Below, one piece after another: positions 6,407-13,799 of a stretch of 24,051 nucleotides of DNA; positions within the stretch are counted from its first letter, which is position 1, and the number at the start of each line of letters is the position of its first letter. Source of the DNA: JBEKVE01 sp049514335. Lineage in GTDB: Bacteria > Actinomycetota > Acidimicrobiia > Acidimicrobiales > UBA8190. The position numbers and the translations under genes are program-made. The notes beneath the pieces were generated by a model. The model did no database searches. It was not told the origin of the DNA and saw only the letters and a list, made by a program, of their open reading frames with translations. Where the stretch lies: assembly GCA_049514335.1 (NCBI GenBank), contig JBEKVE010000025.1, positions 1-24,051 on the forward strand. Direction: 5' to 3'.

Positions 6407-7783
6407 TCAGCCGGAGATGGCCGCCGCCAGCTGGTCGGCCAGCCAGTCCCCGGGCTGGCGCAGGGCCACCAGGGCCCGCAGGGCCTCGGCCCGCAGGGCC
6501 CGCTCGGGCCGGGGGAGGTCGAGCGCCGCTCCGAGCACGGCGGCCGTTCCCGACACGTCGTAGGGGTTCACCTCGAGCGCCTGGCCCCGGAGCTCGGCGA
6601 ACGCCCCCGCCTCGCGCGACAGCGCCAGCACGCCGTCGGTGGTGTTCACGAGCGGACCCTCCTTCGCCACCAGGTTGAGCCCGTCGCGGAGCGAATTGAC
6701 GAGCAGCACGTCGTAGCGCCGCAGCGCCGCCAGTGACCGGCCGGCGTCGTCGGCCACGTCGAGGATGATCGGGACCCAGTCCGCCGTGGCCCAGGTGTCG
6801 TTGACGCGCCGCACCACCTGCTCCACCTCGGCTCCGTAGGCGAGGTACTCGGGCAGCGTCTGGCGCGACCCGTAGGCGAGGGCCAGCATCACCACCGTCC
6901 CCCGCAGGTCGGGTCGGGCCCGGAGCAGCTCGTCGAAGGCCCAGAACCCCCGCAGCAGGTTCTTGGCCGGCTCGATGCGGTCCACGCGCAGCACCATGCG
7001 CCTGCCCTGGAGCATGTCGTCGAGCCGCCCGCCCGCCGCCACGCACTCCGCCGATGCCGCCCGCTCGGCCAGATGGCCGGCGTCGGGCGACAGCGGCGAC
7101 ACGAAGGTGTGGCGCGGCTCGATGCCGGCCTCCACGCAGCACGCCCGGAAGCTCGCCTCCCAGCGCGCCGTGTGGAAGCCGCAGGCGGCGGCGTCGGCCA
7201 TGCCCGCCAGGATCTCGATGGCCACGTCGGTGGGAAGCACCCGCAGGTCGCCCGGATCGCCGAAGGGCGTGTGGGTGAAGTGGACGGTGCGCAGGTCGGG
7301 TCGGGTGCGGGCCAGCATGCCGGGCACGAGGCACAGGTGGTAGTCCTGGACGAGCACGGTGGCACCGGGCGCGGCGGCGTCGTCGAGGGCGACGGCGAAG
7401 CACCGGTTGAGCTCGCGGTACGCCTCCCACGCCGCCGCGAAGTGGCGGTCGAAGCGCGGCCGCCGGGGCAGGTCGAACAGACCGTGGTGCACGAACCAGA
7501 GGGTGGCGTTGGACACCACGTCGTAGGCCATGCGGTAGGTGTCGGGGTCGGGCTGCACCATGATCAGGCGCAGGCCACGTTCGGTCATGAGCCCGTCGGT
7601 GGTGGCCTTGCGATCGGCGTCGGACATGGCGCACGCCACCCACGTGGCCCCGCTGCCCTCGAGCAGGGGGTGCAGGGCGCTGGCCAGCCCACCACCGGAG
7701 CCGGCCGGCACAGGGCGTCCGGCGTCGTCCAGCGCGAACGACAGCGGGCCACGGTTCGAGGCGATGACCAGGTCCGCGCCCAC
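6407..7783 (-). CDS. otsA: trehalose-6-phosphate synthase (GT20 family)
   Basis: A 458-aa retaining glycosyltransferase predicted to join a nucleotide-activated glucose to glucose 6-phosphate. It shows the N-terminal SNRGPLSF and GSGGGLASAL, QDYHL (D147), HFTHTPF (H171), RVDRIEPAKN (R266, K274) and SLRDGLNLVAKE. These match the donor- and acceptor-site residues of E. coli OtsA (D130, H154, R262, K267). Retention of D147 and H171 argues against a pseudo-glycosyltransferase of the VldE type, which the RVDxxEPAKN sequence otherwise resembles. FVSPLSPDAGHL replaces the usual VxPxGIxP segment, so acceptor preference may differ. The start is GTG 7783, divergent from the glycerate kinase gene with 46 bases between starts. 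Confidence 0.87.
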   Translation of the reverse strand: MGADLVIASNRGPLSFALDDAGRPVPAGSGGGLASALHPLLEGSGATWVACAMSDADRKATTDGLMTERGLRLIMVQPDPDTYRMAYDVVSNATLWFVHHGLFDLPRRPRFDRHFAAAWEAYRELNRCFAVALDDAAAPGATVLVQDYHLCLVPGMLARTRPDLRTVHFTHTPFGDPGDLRVLPTDVAIEILAGMADAAACGFHTARWEASFRACCVEAGIEPRHTFVSPLSPDAGHLAERAASAECVAAGGRLDDMLQGRRMVLRVDRIEPAKNLLRGFWAFDELLRARPDLRGTVVMLALAYGSRQTLPEYLAYGAEVEQVVRRVNDTWATADWVPIILDVADDAGRSLAALRRYDVLLVNSLRDGLNLVAKEGPLVNTTDGVLALSREAGAFAELRGQALEVNPYDVSGTAAVLGAALDLPRPERALRAEALRALVALRQPGDWLADQLAAAISG

Positions 7784-7811
7784 CGCCCGACCCTACTTGG
7801 CGCTGCACGGG

Positions 7812-7823
7812 CGGTTCGAACCG
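7812..7823. promoter_or_regulatory. 12-bp perfect palindrome in the otsA/glycerate kinase divergent promoter
   Basis: CGGTTCGAACCG is an exact palindrome, 7 bases before the glycerate kinase start and 29 bases before the otsA start, in a gap of only 46 bases. Its place suggests an operator able to act on both genes. No regulator is known; a 12-bp palindrome can arise by chance in GC-rich DNA. Confidence 0.35.
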
Positions 7824-7829
7824 GTCACC

Positions 7830-8939
7830 ATGGTTGCCATGCCGGCCCCCGTGCCCCACGCCGAGCCGCCCCCGGGTCCGACGGGCCGCCGTGGCGTCGT
7901 CCTGGCCGCCCCCGACGCCTACAAGGGCACGGCCGACGCCACCGTGCTCAGTGCCGCCATCGCCGCCGGCGCCGAGGAGGAGGGCTGGGCTGCCGACCGA
8001 TGCCCGCTCTCCGACGGCGGCGAGGGCTTCGCCGACGTGCTGGCGGCGGCCCGTCCTGGCGGCTCGTGGCACACCACGCCCGTGACCGGCCCGCTGGGCG
8101 CGCCGGTCGAGGCCCGGTGGTGGATGGCGGACGACGAGGCGGTGGTGGAGTCGGCGGCGGCGTCGGGGCTCCCTCTGGCCGGCGGGGCCGAGGGCAACGA
8201 CCCGCTCCGGGCGACCACGCGGGGCACGGGCGAGCTCGTCATGGCCGCCCGCCGGGCCGGGGCCCGCCGGGTCCTTTTGGGGGTGGGCGGCTCGGCCACC
8301 ACCGACGGCGGGCGCGGTGCGGTGGAGGCCATCGAGGAGGCGGGCGGTCTGGGAGACACCGAGGTGGTCGTGGCCTGCGACGTGCGGGTGCGCTTCCTGG
8401 CCGCGGCGCGCGCCTTTGGTCCCCAGAAAGGCGCCGACGCCTCCCAGGTGGTCGAGCTGGAGCGGCGCCTCGAGTCCTACGCCGACCGGCTGCGGGAGCG
8501 CTACGGGGTCGACGTCCTCGACCTGGCGGGGGCCGGGGCGGCCGGCGGGTTGGGCGGCGGGCTGGCCGCGCTCGGGGCCCGCCTCGTGCCCGGTTTCGAG
8601 GTCGTGGCCGGGGCGGTGGGGCTGGAGCGGCGCCTGGCCGAGGCCGACGTGGTCGTGACGGGCGAAGGGAGGCTCGACGCCACCTCCTGGGACGGCAAGG
8701 TGGTGGGGGCGGTGGTGGAGGCGGCCGCCCGGCTCGGCGTTGCGGTCCTGGTGGTGGTGGGCAGCACCGGCCCGGGGGGGATCGACGGGGCCCGGCAGGC
8801 GGCCGCCTCTGTCTCCTGGGTCGACCTGTCGGCGCGCCACGGGCGGGCCCGGGCCCAGGCGGATCCGGCGCAGTGCATGCGGGAGGCGGTGGCCGAGGCC
8901 CTGCGCTCCCTGCCGTCCCCGGGGCGGGCGGGGTCTTGA
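7830..8939 (+). CDS. glycerate kinase (GckA/GarK/GlxK family)
   Basis: A 369-aa glycerate kinase (Pfam Gly_kinase) that phosphorylates D-glycerate with ATP. Family hallmarks are APDAYKGTADA near the N-terminus, CPLSDGGEGFADVL, GVGGSATTDGGRGA, GPQKGAD, GAGAAGGLGGGLAAL, and VVTGEGRLDATSWDGKV near the C-terminus. Most members make 2-phosphoglycerate. The start is ATG 7830; another ATG three codons on is also possible, and neither has a strong ribosome-binding site. It lies between otsA and a TetR regulator and about 3 kb from gpgS. Glycerate released by breakdown of glucosylglycerate would be its natural substrate in this setting; that link is inference. Confidence 0.9.
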   Translation: MVAMPAPVPHAEPPPGPTGRRGVVLAAPDAYKGTADATVLSAAIAAGAEEEGWAADRCPLSDGGEGFADVLAAARPGGSWHTTPVTGPLGAPVEARWWMADDEAVVESAAASGLPLAGGAEGNDPLRATTRGTGELVMAARRAGARRVLLGVGGSATTDGGRGAVEAIEEAGGLGDTEVVVACDVRVRFLAAARAFGPQKGADASQVVELERRLESYADRLRERYGVDVLDLAGAGAAGGLGGGLAALGARLVPGFEVVAGAVGLERRLAEADVVVTGEGRLDATSWDGKVVGAVVEAAARLGVAVLVVVGSTGPGGIDGARQAAASVSWVDLSARHGRARAQADPAQCMREAVAEALRSLPSPGRAGS

Positions 8940-8964
8940 CTCTGAAGTGAGTGACTACTAACTT
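8936..8964 (+). promoter_or_regulatory. sigma70-type promoter for the TetR gene
   Basis: TTGACT (8936-8941), a 17-base spacer and TAACTT (8959-8964) form a good promoter in an AT-rich island. The -35 overlaps the glycerate kinase stop. The predicted transcript start is at about 8971, on or just before the GTG/ATG pair at 8972-8977, so the mRNA is probably leaderless. Confidence 0.6.
8941..8961. promoter_or_regulatory. candidate TetR operator, site 1
   Basis: The core AGTGAGTGA (8946-8954) lies between the -35 and -10 of the TetR promoter. The 21-base site, read on the minus strand, matches a second site at 9614-9634 at 16 of 21 positions. Binding between the promoter hexamers would repress transcription, consistent with autoregulation. 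Confidence 0.45.
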
Positions 8965-8974
8965 ACTACTCGTG

Positions 8975-9568
8975 ATGAAGACAGCGTCGGCATCGAGAGG
9001 ACCGGGGGCGGGGCGGCTCACGGCCGACGAACGCCGGGAGTCGGTGCTGCGGGCGGCCATGACCGAGTTCGGACGCGGCGGCTACGCCGGCACCTCCACC
9101 GAGGACATCGCTGTGCGGGCCGGGATCTCCCAGCCCTACCTGTTCCGGCTCTTCGGCACCAAGCGCGACCTGTTCATCGCCACCATGGGCCTCATGCACG
9201 CCCGCATCGAGGCCACGTTCCGGGGTGCCGCCGACGGGCTCACCGGCATCGACGCCATGGCTGCCATGGGCGACGCCTACAAGGAGCTGCTGAGCGAGCG
9301 GGACCTGCTGCTCGTGCAGCTGCACGCCTTCGCCGCTTCCGAGGACGAGGAGGTCCGCCGGGCGGCGCGCGAGGGCTTCCGCCACCTGTGGACCGTGGTG
9401 GGCGAGCTCACCGGCCTGCCCGAAGACGACATCCGGGCCTTCTTCGCCCAGGGCATGCTGCTCAACGTGATGGCGGCCATCGACGCCGCCGCTCTCGACG
9501 AGTCGTGGGCCCGGGCCTGTCAGCCCGACCCCGACCGGTTCTTCGCCCACCACCGGGCGACGTCCTGA
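8975..9568 (+). CDS. TetR/AcrR family transcriptional regulator
   Basis: The 197-aa product has an N-terminal TetR DNA-binding domain at about residues 14-65: RRESVLRAAMTEFGRGGYAG, then TSTEDIAVRAGISQPYLFRL and FGTKRDLF. An all-helical ligand-binding domain follows that I cannot assign to an inducer. The ATG at 8975 (or GTG at 8972) is preferred to the GTG at 8951, because the latter lies upstream of the -10 hexamer. The gene ends 32 bases before a DHA2 efflux gene on the same strand, the classic regulator-pump arrangement. A sequence in its own promoter recurs at the start of the pump gene, so it probably represses both. Confidence 0.9.
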   Translation: MKTASASRGPGAGRLTADERRESVLRAAMTEFGRGGYAGTSTEDIAVRAGISQPYLFRLFGTKRDLFIATMGLMHARIEATFRGAADGLTGIDAMAAMGDAYKELLSERDLLLVQLHAFAASEDEEVRRAAREGFRHLWTVVGELTGLPEDDIRAFFAQGMLLNVMAAIDAAALDESWARACQPDPDRFFAHHRATS

Positions 9569-9600
9569 CCCCCGCTGTGCCGCACCGAGAGGAGACCGCC

Positions 9601-11139
9601 GTGTCCATCCAAGATAGTTATCACTCACTAAAGACAGCCGACGGTGACGGCGACGGCGACGGCGCCCCGCCCCGCGCCTCGCGGGGGGCGGTGTGGGCGG
9701 TGGTCATCACCGCCCTGGCGTTGTTCATGGCCACCCTCGACAACCTGGTGGTCACGACGGCGCTCCCCGTCATCAAGGAGCACCTCCACGCCAGCCTGAG
9801 CGGCCTGGAGTGGACGGTCAACGCCTACACCCTGACCTTCGCCGTGCTCCTGCTCACAGGGGCGGCGCTCGGTGACCGCTTCGGCCGCCGGCGCATGTTC
9901 GTGGCCGGGTTGTTCGTGTTCAGCGCGGCGTCGGCCGCGGCCGCACTGGCGCCCTCGATCGGCTGGCTGGTCACGGCCCGGGCCGTGCAGGGCGCGGGCG
10001 GGGCGCTCGTGATGCCCCTGTCACTCACGCTCTTGTCCGCTGCGGTGTCCCCCGAGCGGCGCAACCAGGCGCTCGGGGTGTGGGGCGCCATCGGCGGGGT
10101 GGCGGTGGCGGCAGGGCCCCTGGTGGGCGGGGCGGTGACCACGGGATGGTCGTGGCAGTACATCTTCTGGATCAACGTGCCGGTGGGCGCGGTGCTGCTC
10201 GTGCTGGCCCGCTGGCGCCTGGCCGAGTCCCGCGGGCCGCGCCAGCCGCTCGACCTCGTCGGCCTCGTCCTCGCCACCGTCGGACTGTTCGGCGTGGTGC
10301 TCGGCCTCGTGCGCGCCGATGCGCACGGGTGGACGAGCGATGGCGTCGTGGCCTCGTTCGTGGCCGGGGTGTTCGGCCTCGGGACCTTCGTGGCCTGGGA
10401 GCTGCGCAGCCCCCATCCCATGCTGCCCATGCGCCTGTTCCGCAGCCGCGCCTTCTCGGCGGTGAACGTGGTGGCCCTGCTCATGAGCTTCGGCATGTTC
10501 GGGTCGATCTTCTTCCTGTCGCAGTTCCTCCAGGTGGTCCAGCACGACAGCCCGCTCGGCGCCGGGCTGCGGGTGTTGCCCTGGACGGGGATGCCCATGC
10601 TGGTGGCGCCGGTGGCGGCCGCCCTGGCGCAGCGTTTCGGTGGCCGGCCCGTGCTGAGCGCGGGGCTGGCCCTCCAGGCCACGGGGCTGGCGTGGATGGC
10701 GCTCGAGACGACGGCGCACGTCTCCTACGGCGCGTTGTGGCCGCCTTTCGTGCTGTCGGGCGTGGGCATGGCGCTGTTCTTCGTGCCGCTGGCGTCGGTG
10801 GTCCTGTCGTCGGTCCGTCCCGAGGAGGAGGGGGTGGCCTCGGGCGCCAACAGCGCCTTCCGCGAGATCGGCGGGGTGCTCGGGATCGCCGTGCTGGGCG
10901 CGGTGTTCTCCGCCCGGGGCGGCTACGGCACCGCCGCCAGCTACGTGTCGGGGCTCATCCCCGCCGTGTGGGTGGGCGTGGCGGTGGTGGGGGCGGGTGC
11001 GATGCTCGCCCTCGTCCTTCCCCGCCGTCTGGCGGCGCGGGCCCGGGCCGTCGTGCGCCCGGCGGTCGTGCGCCTGGCCCCCGTGCCCCGGGTGGTGGAG
11101 GGGGTGCGCCTGCCCGAGCTGGTCTGCGACCTCGACTAG
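9601..11139 (+). CDS. MFS drug-efflux transporter, DHA2 (EmrB/QacA) family
   Basis: A 512-aa proton-coupled exporter with about 14 predicted helices. Hallmarks are LDNLVVTTALPVI in helix 1 (DHA2 motif D1), GDRFGRRRMFVAGL (motif A), and ARAVQGAGGALVMPLSLTLL with the later GPLVGGAV segment (motif C region). GTG 9601 is preceded by GAGGAG at good spacing. The first 30 codons are unusual: an AT-rich stretch (9611-9634) resembling an operator, then a GAC-GGN run encoding DGDGDGDG. The C-terminus is an Ala/Arg/Val-rich tail. Export substrate is unknown. The stop lies in a CTAG that also holds the gpgS stop on the other strand. Confidence 0.92.
   Translation: MSIQDSYHSLKTADGDGDGDGAPPRASRGAVWAVVITALALFMATLDNLVVTTALPVIKEHLHASLSGLEWTVNAYTLTFAVLLLTGAALGDRFGRRRMFVAGLFVFSAASAAAALAPSIGWLVTARAVQGAGGALVMPLSLTLLSAAVSPERRNQALGVWGAIGGVAVAAGPLVGGAVTTGWSWQYIFWINVPVGAVLLVLARWRLAESRGPRQPLDLVGLVLATVGLFGVVLGLVRADAHGWTSDGVVASFVAGVFGLGTFVAWELRSPHPMLPMRLFRSRAFSAVNVVALLMSFGMFGSIFFLSQFLQVVQHDSPLGAGLRVLPWTGMPMLVAPVAAALAQRFGGRPVLSAGLALQATGLAWMALETTAHVSYGALWPPFVLSGVGMALFFVPLASVVLSSVRPEEEGVASGANSAFREIGGVLGIAVLGAVFSARGGYGTAASYVSGLIPAVWVGVAVVGAGAMLALVLPRRLAARARAVVRPAVVRLAPVPRVVEGVRLPELVCDLD
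9614..9634. promoter_or_regulatory. candidate TetR operator, site 2, inside the efflux gene start
   Basis: The core TCACTCACT (9621-9629) sits in an AT-rich block beginning five codons into the efflux gene. It matches the minus strand of site 1 at 16 of 21 positions. TTA-TCACTCAC-TAA also has dyad character. The composition is strikingly unlike surrounding codons, which favours a binding site over chance coding similarity. Confidence 0.42.
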
Positions 11140-11975
11140 CCCCGGGGGACCCCGGCCCGCTCCAGCGCGGCGCGCACCACGTCGGTGGCCTGGGGCCGCA
11201 GGGCGAGCAGGGGGCGGTTGCGGTGCACGCGCACGCCCAGGTCGACCTGGGCGATGTGCTCCACCCCGAAGTGCTCGGCCACGTCCACGAGCAGGCCCAG
11301 CTCGACGCCGTAGCCGGGGGCGAAGCCCGTCTTGTCGAGCACGGTCCGGGGGGCGGCGGTCTCGCCCGCCAGGGGCTGGCGCACCCCGGCCAGGTGGGGG
11401 AACAGGAGATCGATGAGCGGGCGTGCCACCAGCTCGGTGACGCGGCCGCCGCCGGTGGGCTCGCCGTGGAGGGGCCGCTCGTAGAAGCCCTTCACGAGCA
11501 GCACGTCGGGCCCGCCGTCGGGAAGCGCCACGAGCAGCGGGCCCAGGAGGCCGGTCACGAAGTGGGCCTCGAAGTTCTCCACGTCGGCGTCGAGGAAGAC
11601 CAGCAGCTCGGCGTCGGTCTCCTGCAGGGCGAGCGCCATGGCCTGTCCCTTGCCCGCCCCCACGGCGGCACGCACCACCCTGGCCCCGGCCCGGCGGGCC
11701 ACCGCGGCGGTGTCGTCCACCGAGCCGTCGTCGACCACGACCACCTCGTCGACCAGGTCGGCCCCGCCTCCGGCGAGAGTCAACGCATCCACCACGCCGG
11801 CCACGATGGGCCCCACCGTGGTGGCCTCGTCCCGGGCCGGCAGGCACACCGCCACCCGTCGCCCGGCCCGGGCCCGCACCAGGTCGTCGAGGGCGTACGC
11901 GCCGAGGCGGGCGGTGCGGACGGGGGCCGGTGCCGGCCCGGGGGTGGTGCTGGGCACGCCACGATCATCCCCCAT
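11136..11975 (-). CDS. gpgS: glucosyl-3-phosphoglycerate synthase
   Basis: A 279-aa GT-A fold transferase predicted to join glucose from a nucleotide sugar to 3-phosphoglycerate. This is the first step to glucosylglycerate and, in mycobacteria, to methylglucose lipopolysaccharides. It has LPARDEATTVG, VVVDDGSVDDT, GKGQAMALAL, the metal-binding LDADVENF (DxD), LVKGFYERPL, and the family-specific GGGRVTELVARPL, FAPGYGVELGLL and QVDLGVRVHRNRPL, all close to mycobacterial GpgS. ATG 11975 is chosen because the longer frame to 12050 would run into the divergent SAM riboswitch. No GpgP phosphatase is adjacent. The stop overlaps that of the efflux gene. Confidence 0.9.
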   Translation of the reverse strand: MGDDRGVPSTTPGPAPAPVRTARLGAYALDDLVRARAGRRVAVCLPARDEATTVGPIVAGVVDALTLAGGGADLVDEVVVVDDGSVDDTAAVARRAGARVVRAAVGAGKGQAMALALQETDAELLVFLDADVENFEAHFVTGLLGPLLVALPDGGPDVLLVKGFYERPLHGEPTGGGRVTELVARPLIDLLFPHLAGVRQPLAGETAAPRTVLDKTGFAPGYGVELGLLVDVAEHFGVEHIAQVDLGVRVHRNRPLLALRPQATDVVRAALERAGVPRG

Positions 11976-12010
11976 CGCGCCGGGCCACACCCCCGTCACC
12001 GGCGGGCTGA

Positions 12011-12039
12011 TTGACGGGAGGTCCGCCGTCGTCCACCAT
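12011..12039 (+). promoter_or_regulatory. possible promoter of the SAM riboswitch transcript
   Basis: TTGACG (12011-12016), a 17-base spacer and CACCAT (12034-12039) would start transcription at about 12046, the first base of the riboswitch. The -35 is good and the -10 weak; the position relative to the aptamer is the main support. Confidence 0.4.
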
Positions 12040-12045
12040 GGAGGG

Positions 12046-12142
12046 ATCATCCAGAGCGGCTGAGGGACGGGCCCTGTGACGCCGCGGCAACCAGTTGCCC
12101 GCCATCGAGGCGGGAACCAGGTGCCAATGCCCGATCGATGAG
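12046..12142 (+). ncRNA. SAM-I (S-box) riboswitch
   Basis: The sequence follows the S-box consensus in order. The P1 5' strand is TCATC (12047-12051), then AGAG-GG, GAGGGACGGGCCC, TGACGCCGCGGCAACC, a P3 hairpin CCCGCC/GGCGGG, CCAGGTGCCAA and the P1 3' strand GATGA (12137-12141). These include the kink-turn and SAM-contact segments. The Shine-Dalgarno AGGAGG (12141-12146) directly abuts and shares a base with the P1 3' strand. SAM binding should therefore hide the ribosome-binding site: translational OFF control, with no terminator hairpin visible. The regulated genes are the PLP enzyme and the sulfur carrier downstream. Confidence 0.93.
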
Positions 12143-12153
12143 GAGGAAATCAG

Positions 12154-13410
12154 GTGGATTTCGTCACCGGTCTGCGATGTCGGGAATGCGGTCGCGGCTA
12201 TCCGACCGAGGCCCTGCATGTCTGCGACTACTGCTTCGGCCCGCTCGAGGTGGCCTATGACTACGAGGCGCTGCGGGCGTCCTTGACCAGGGCCGCCATC
12301 GAGGCGGGGCCCTCCACCATCTGGCGCTACGCCCCGTTGCTCCCCGTGTCCGACGCCACGCCCATCGACCTCGGGGCGGGGTGCACGCCGCTCGTGCGGG
12401 CCGACCGCCTGGCGGCCGAGCTCGGTCTCGGGGAGCTGTGGATCAAGAACGACACCGTCAACCCCACGGGATCGTTCAAGGACCGCGTGGTGTCGGTGGC
12501 ACTCACCAAGGCACGCCAGCTCGGGTTCAAGGTCGCCGCCTGCGCCAGCACCGGCAACCTGGCCAACGCCGTGGCGGCCCACGCGGCGCGCGCCGGCATG
12601 GTGTCGGTGGTCTTCATCCCCCGTGACCTCGAAGTGGCGAAGGTCGTCACCACCGCCGTCTACGGCGGCCACGTGGTGGCGGTGGAGGGCACCTACGACG
12701 ACGTCAACCGGTTGTGCGCCGAGCTGACGAGCGACCACCCGTCGTGGGCCTTCGTCAACGTGAACGTGCGGACCTACTACGCCGAGGGATCGAAGACCCT
12801 GGCCTTCGAGACGGCTGAGCAGCTCGGGTGGCAGGCCCCCGACCACGTGGTGGTGCCCGTGGGGTCGGGCAGCCAGCTCACCAAGGTGGCCAAGGGGTTC
12901 ACCGAGCTGTACGCCGTGGGCCTGCTCGACGAGGAGCCCCACGTGCGCGTGTCGGGCGCCCAGGCCGAGGGTTGCGCCCCGGTGGCGACGGCCTTCGCCG
13001 AGGGGACCGACGCCATTCGCCCCGTGAAGCCCGACACCGTGGCCAAGTCCCTGGCCATCGGCAACCCGGCCGACGGCTGGTACGCGCTGCAGACGGTGCG
13101 GTCGAGCGGCGGGGCGCTGGCGGCGGTGAACGACGAGGAGATCCTCGACGGCATCCGCCTGCTGGCGCGCACCGAGGGGATCTTCGCCGAGACGGCGGGC
13201 GGTGTGACCATCGCCACCCTGGCCAAGCTGGCGGCCCAGGGCGTGGTGCGGCGCGACGAGCGGGTGGTGGCCTACGTGACCGGCCACGGCCTCAAGACGG
13301 TGGAGGCGCTCGTGTCGAGCGCCCGCCCCACCGCCACCATCGCCCCCACCATGGAGGCCTTCCATCAGGCCGTGGAGGTCGACGGCGAGCTCATCGGGGG
13401 GGCGCGATGA
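12154..13410 (+). CDS. thrC: threonine synthase-family PLP enzyme; candidate carrier-dependent homocysteine synthase (MetM-like)
   Basis: A 418-aa fold-type II PLP enzyme. An N-terminal zinc ribbon uses C9, C12, C24 and C27 (CRECG, CDYC). The PLP lysine is K109 in NPTGSFKDR. CASTGNLANAVAAHAARAG is the phosphate-cradling and substrate segment, and VPVGSGSQLTK the PLP-phosphate loop. By similarity it is threonine synthase, which converts O-phosphohomoserine to threonine. Two things argue otherwise: a SAM-I riboswitch controls it, and it is coupled by ATGA to a CysO-type sulfur carrier. As I recall, a Streptomyces route makes homocysteine from O-phosphohomoserine with such a pair (MetM/MetO), so homocysteine synthase is my preferred inference. 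GTG 12154 has AGGAGG seven bases upstream. Confidence 0.88.
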   Translation: MDFVTGLRCRECGRGYPTEALHVCDYCFGPLEVAYDYEALRASLTRAAIEAGPSTIWRYAPLLPVSDATPIDLGAGCTPLVRADRLAAELGLGELWIKNDTVNPTGSFKDRVVSVALTKARQLGFKVAACASTGNLANAVAAHAARAGMVSVVFIPRDLEVAKVVTTAVYGGHVVAVEGTYDDVNRLCAELTSDHPSWAFVNVNVRTYYAEGSKTLAFETAEQLGWQAPDHVVVPVGSGSQLTKVAKGFTELYAVGLLDEEPHVRVSGAQAEGCAPVATAFAEGTDAIRPVKPDTVAKSLAIGNPADGWYALQTVRSSGGALAAVNDEEILDGIRLLARTEGIFAETAGGVTIATLAKLAAQGVVRRDERVVAYVTGHGLKTVEALVSSARPTATIAPTMEAFHQAVEVDGELIGGAR

Positions 13411-13682
13411 GCGTCCCGGTGCGGATCCCCGCCCAGCTGCGCACGCTGACCGGCGGCGAGTCCCGCGTCGACGTGGAGGGCGCCACCGTGGGCGAGGTCC
13501 TGAAGGCGCTCGACGCCACCTATCCCGGGTTCGGGGACCGCCTGTTCGACGAGGGCGGTGCCCTGCGGCGCTTCGTGAACGTGTTCCTCGACGACGAGGA
13601 TGTGCGCTTCCTGCAGGGCCTCGATACGCCCGTGGCCGCCCACCAGGCACTGTCGATCGTGCCCGCCGTGGCGGGGGGCTGA
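13407..13682 (+). CDS. CysO/MoaD/ThiS-type sulfur carrier protein
   Basis: A 91-aa ubiquitin-like beta-grasp protein. It starts MSVPVRIPAQLRTLTGGES, has RRFVNVFLDDEDVRFLQGL in the middle and ends in IVPAVAGG. This is very close to mycobacterial CysO, which also ends in PAVAGG. The free terminal Gly-Gly is what an E1-like enzyme (MoeZ type) adenylates and converts to a thiocarboxylate, which then serves as sulfide donor to a PLP enzyme. In mycobacteria the partner is CysM (cysteine); here it is the coupled threonine-synthase homologue, via an ATGA overlap. No Mec-type (JAMM) peptidase or MoeZ is in the window. Calling it simply MoaD is less likely given the CysO-like sequence. Confidence 0.92.
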   Translation: MSVPVRIPAQLRTLTGGESRVDVEGATVGEVLKALDATYPGFGDRLFDEGGALRRFVNVFLDDEDVRFLQGLDTPVAAHQALSIVPAVAGG

Positions 13683-13799
13683 GCACCGCACATCCGCCGG
13701 TGGCCCCCCCGGGGCGCCGCCGGCTGTCGTGGGCCTCGCCGGGCCCGTCCCTCCGCCGCCACGACGCGGTTGCGCGTCCCGGGCCGCCGTGGTTTGCTG

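Noticed and set aside
5841..8840. A 999-codon open frame on the minus strand
   Set aside because: It overlaps otsB, otsA (other frame) and the glycerate kinase gene, whose motifs are intact; no domain is recognisable in it.
11976..12050. Longer gpgS start
   Set aside because: It would place coding sequence over the divergent promoter and first bases of the SAM riboswitch, and the extra residues do not look like the family.
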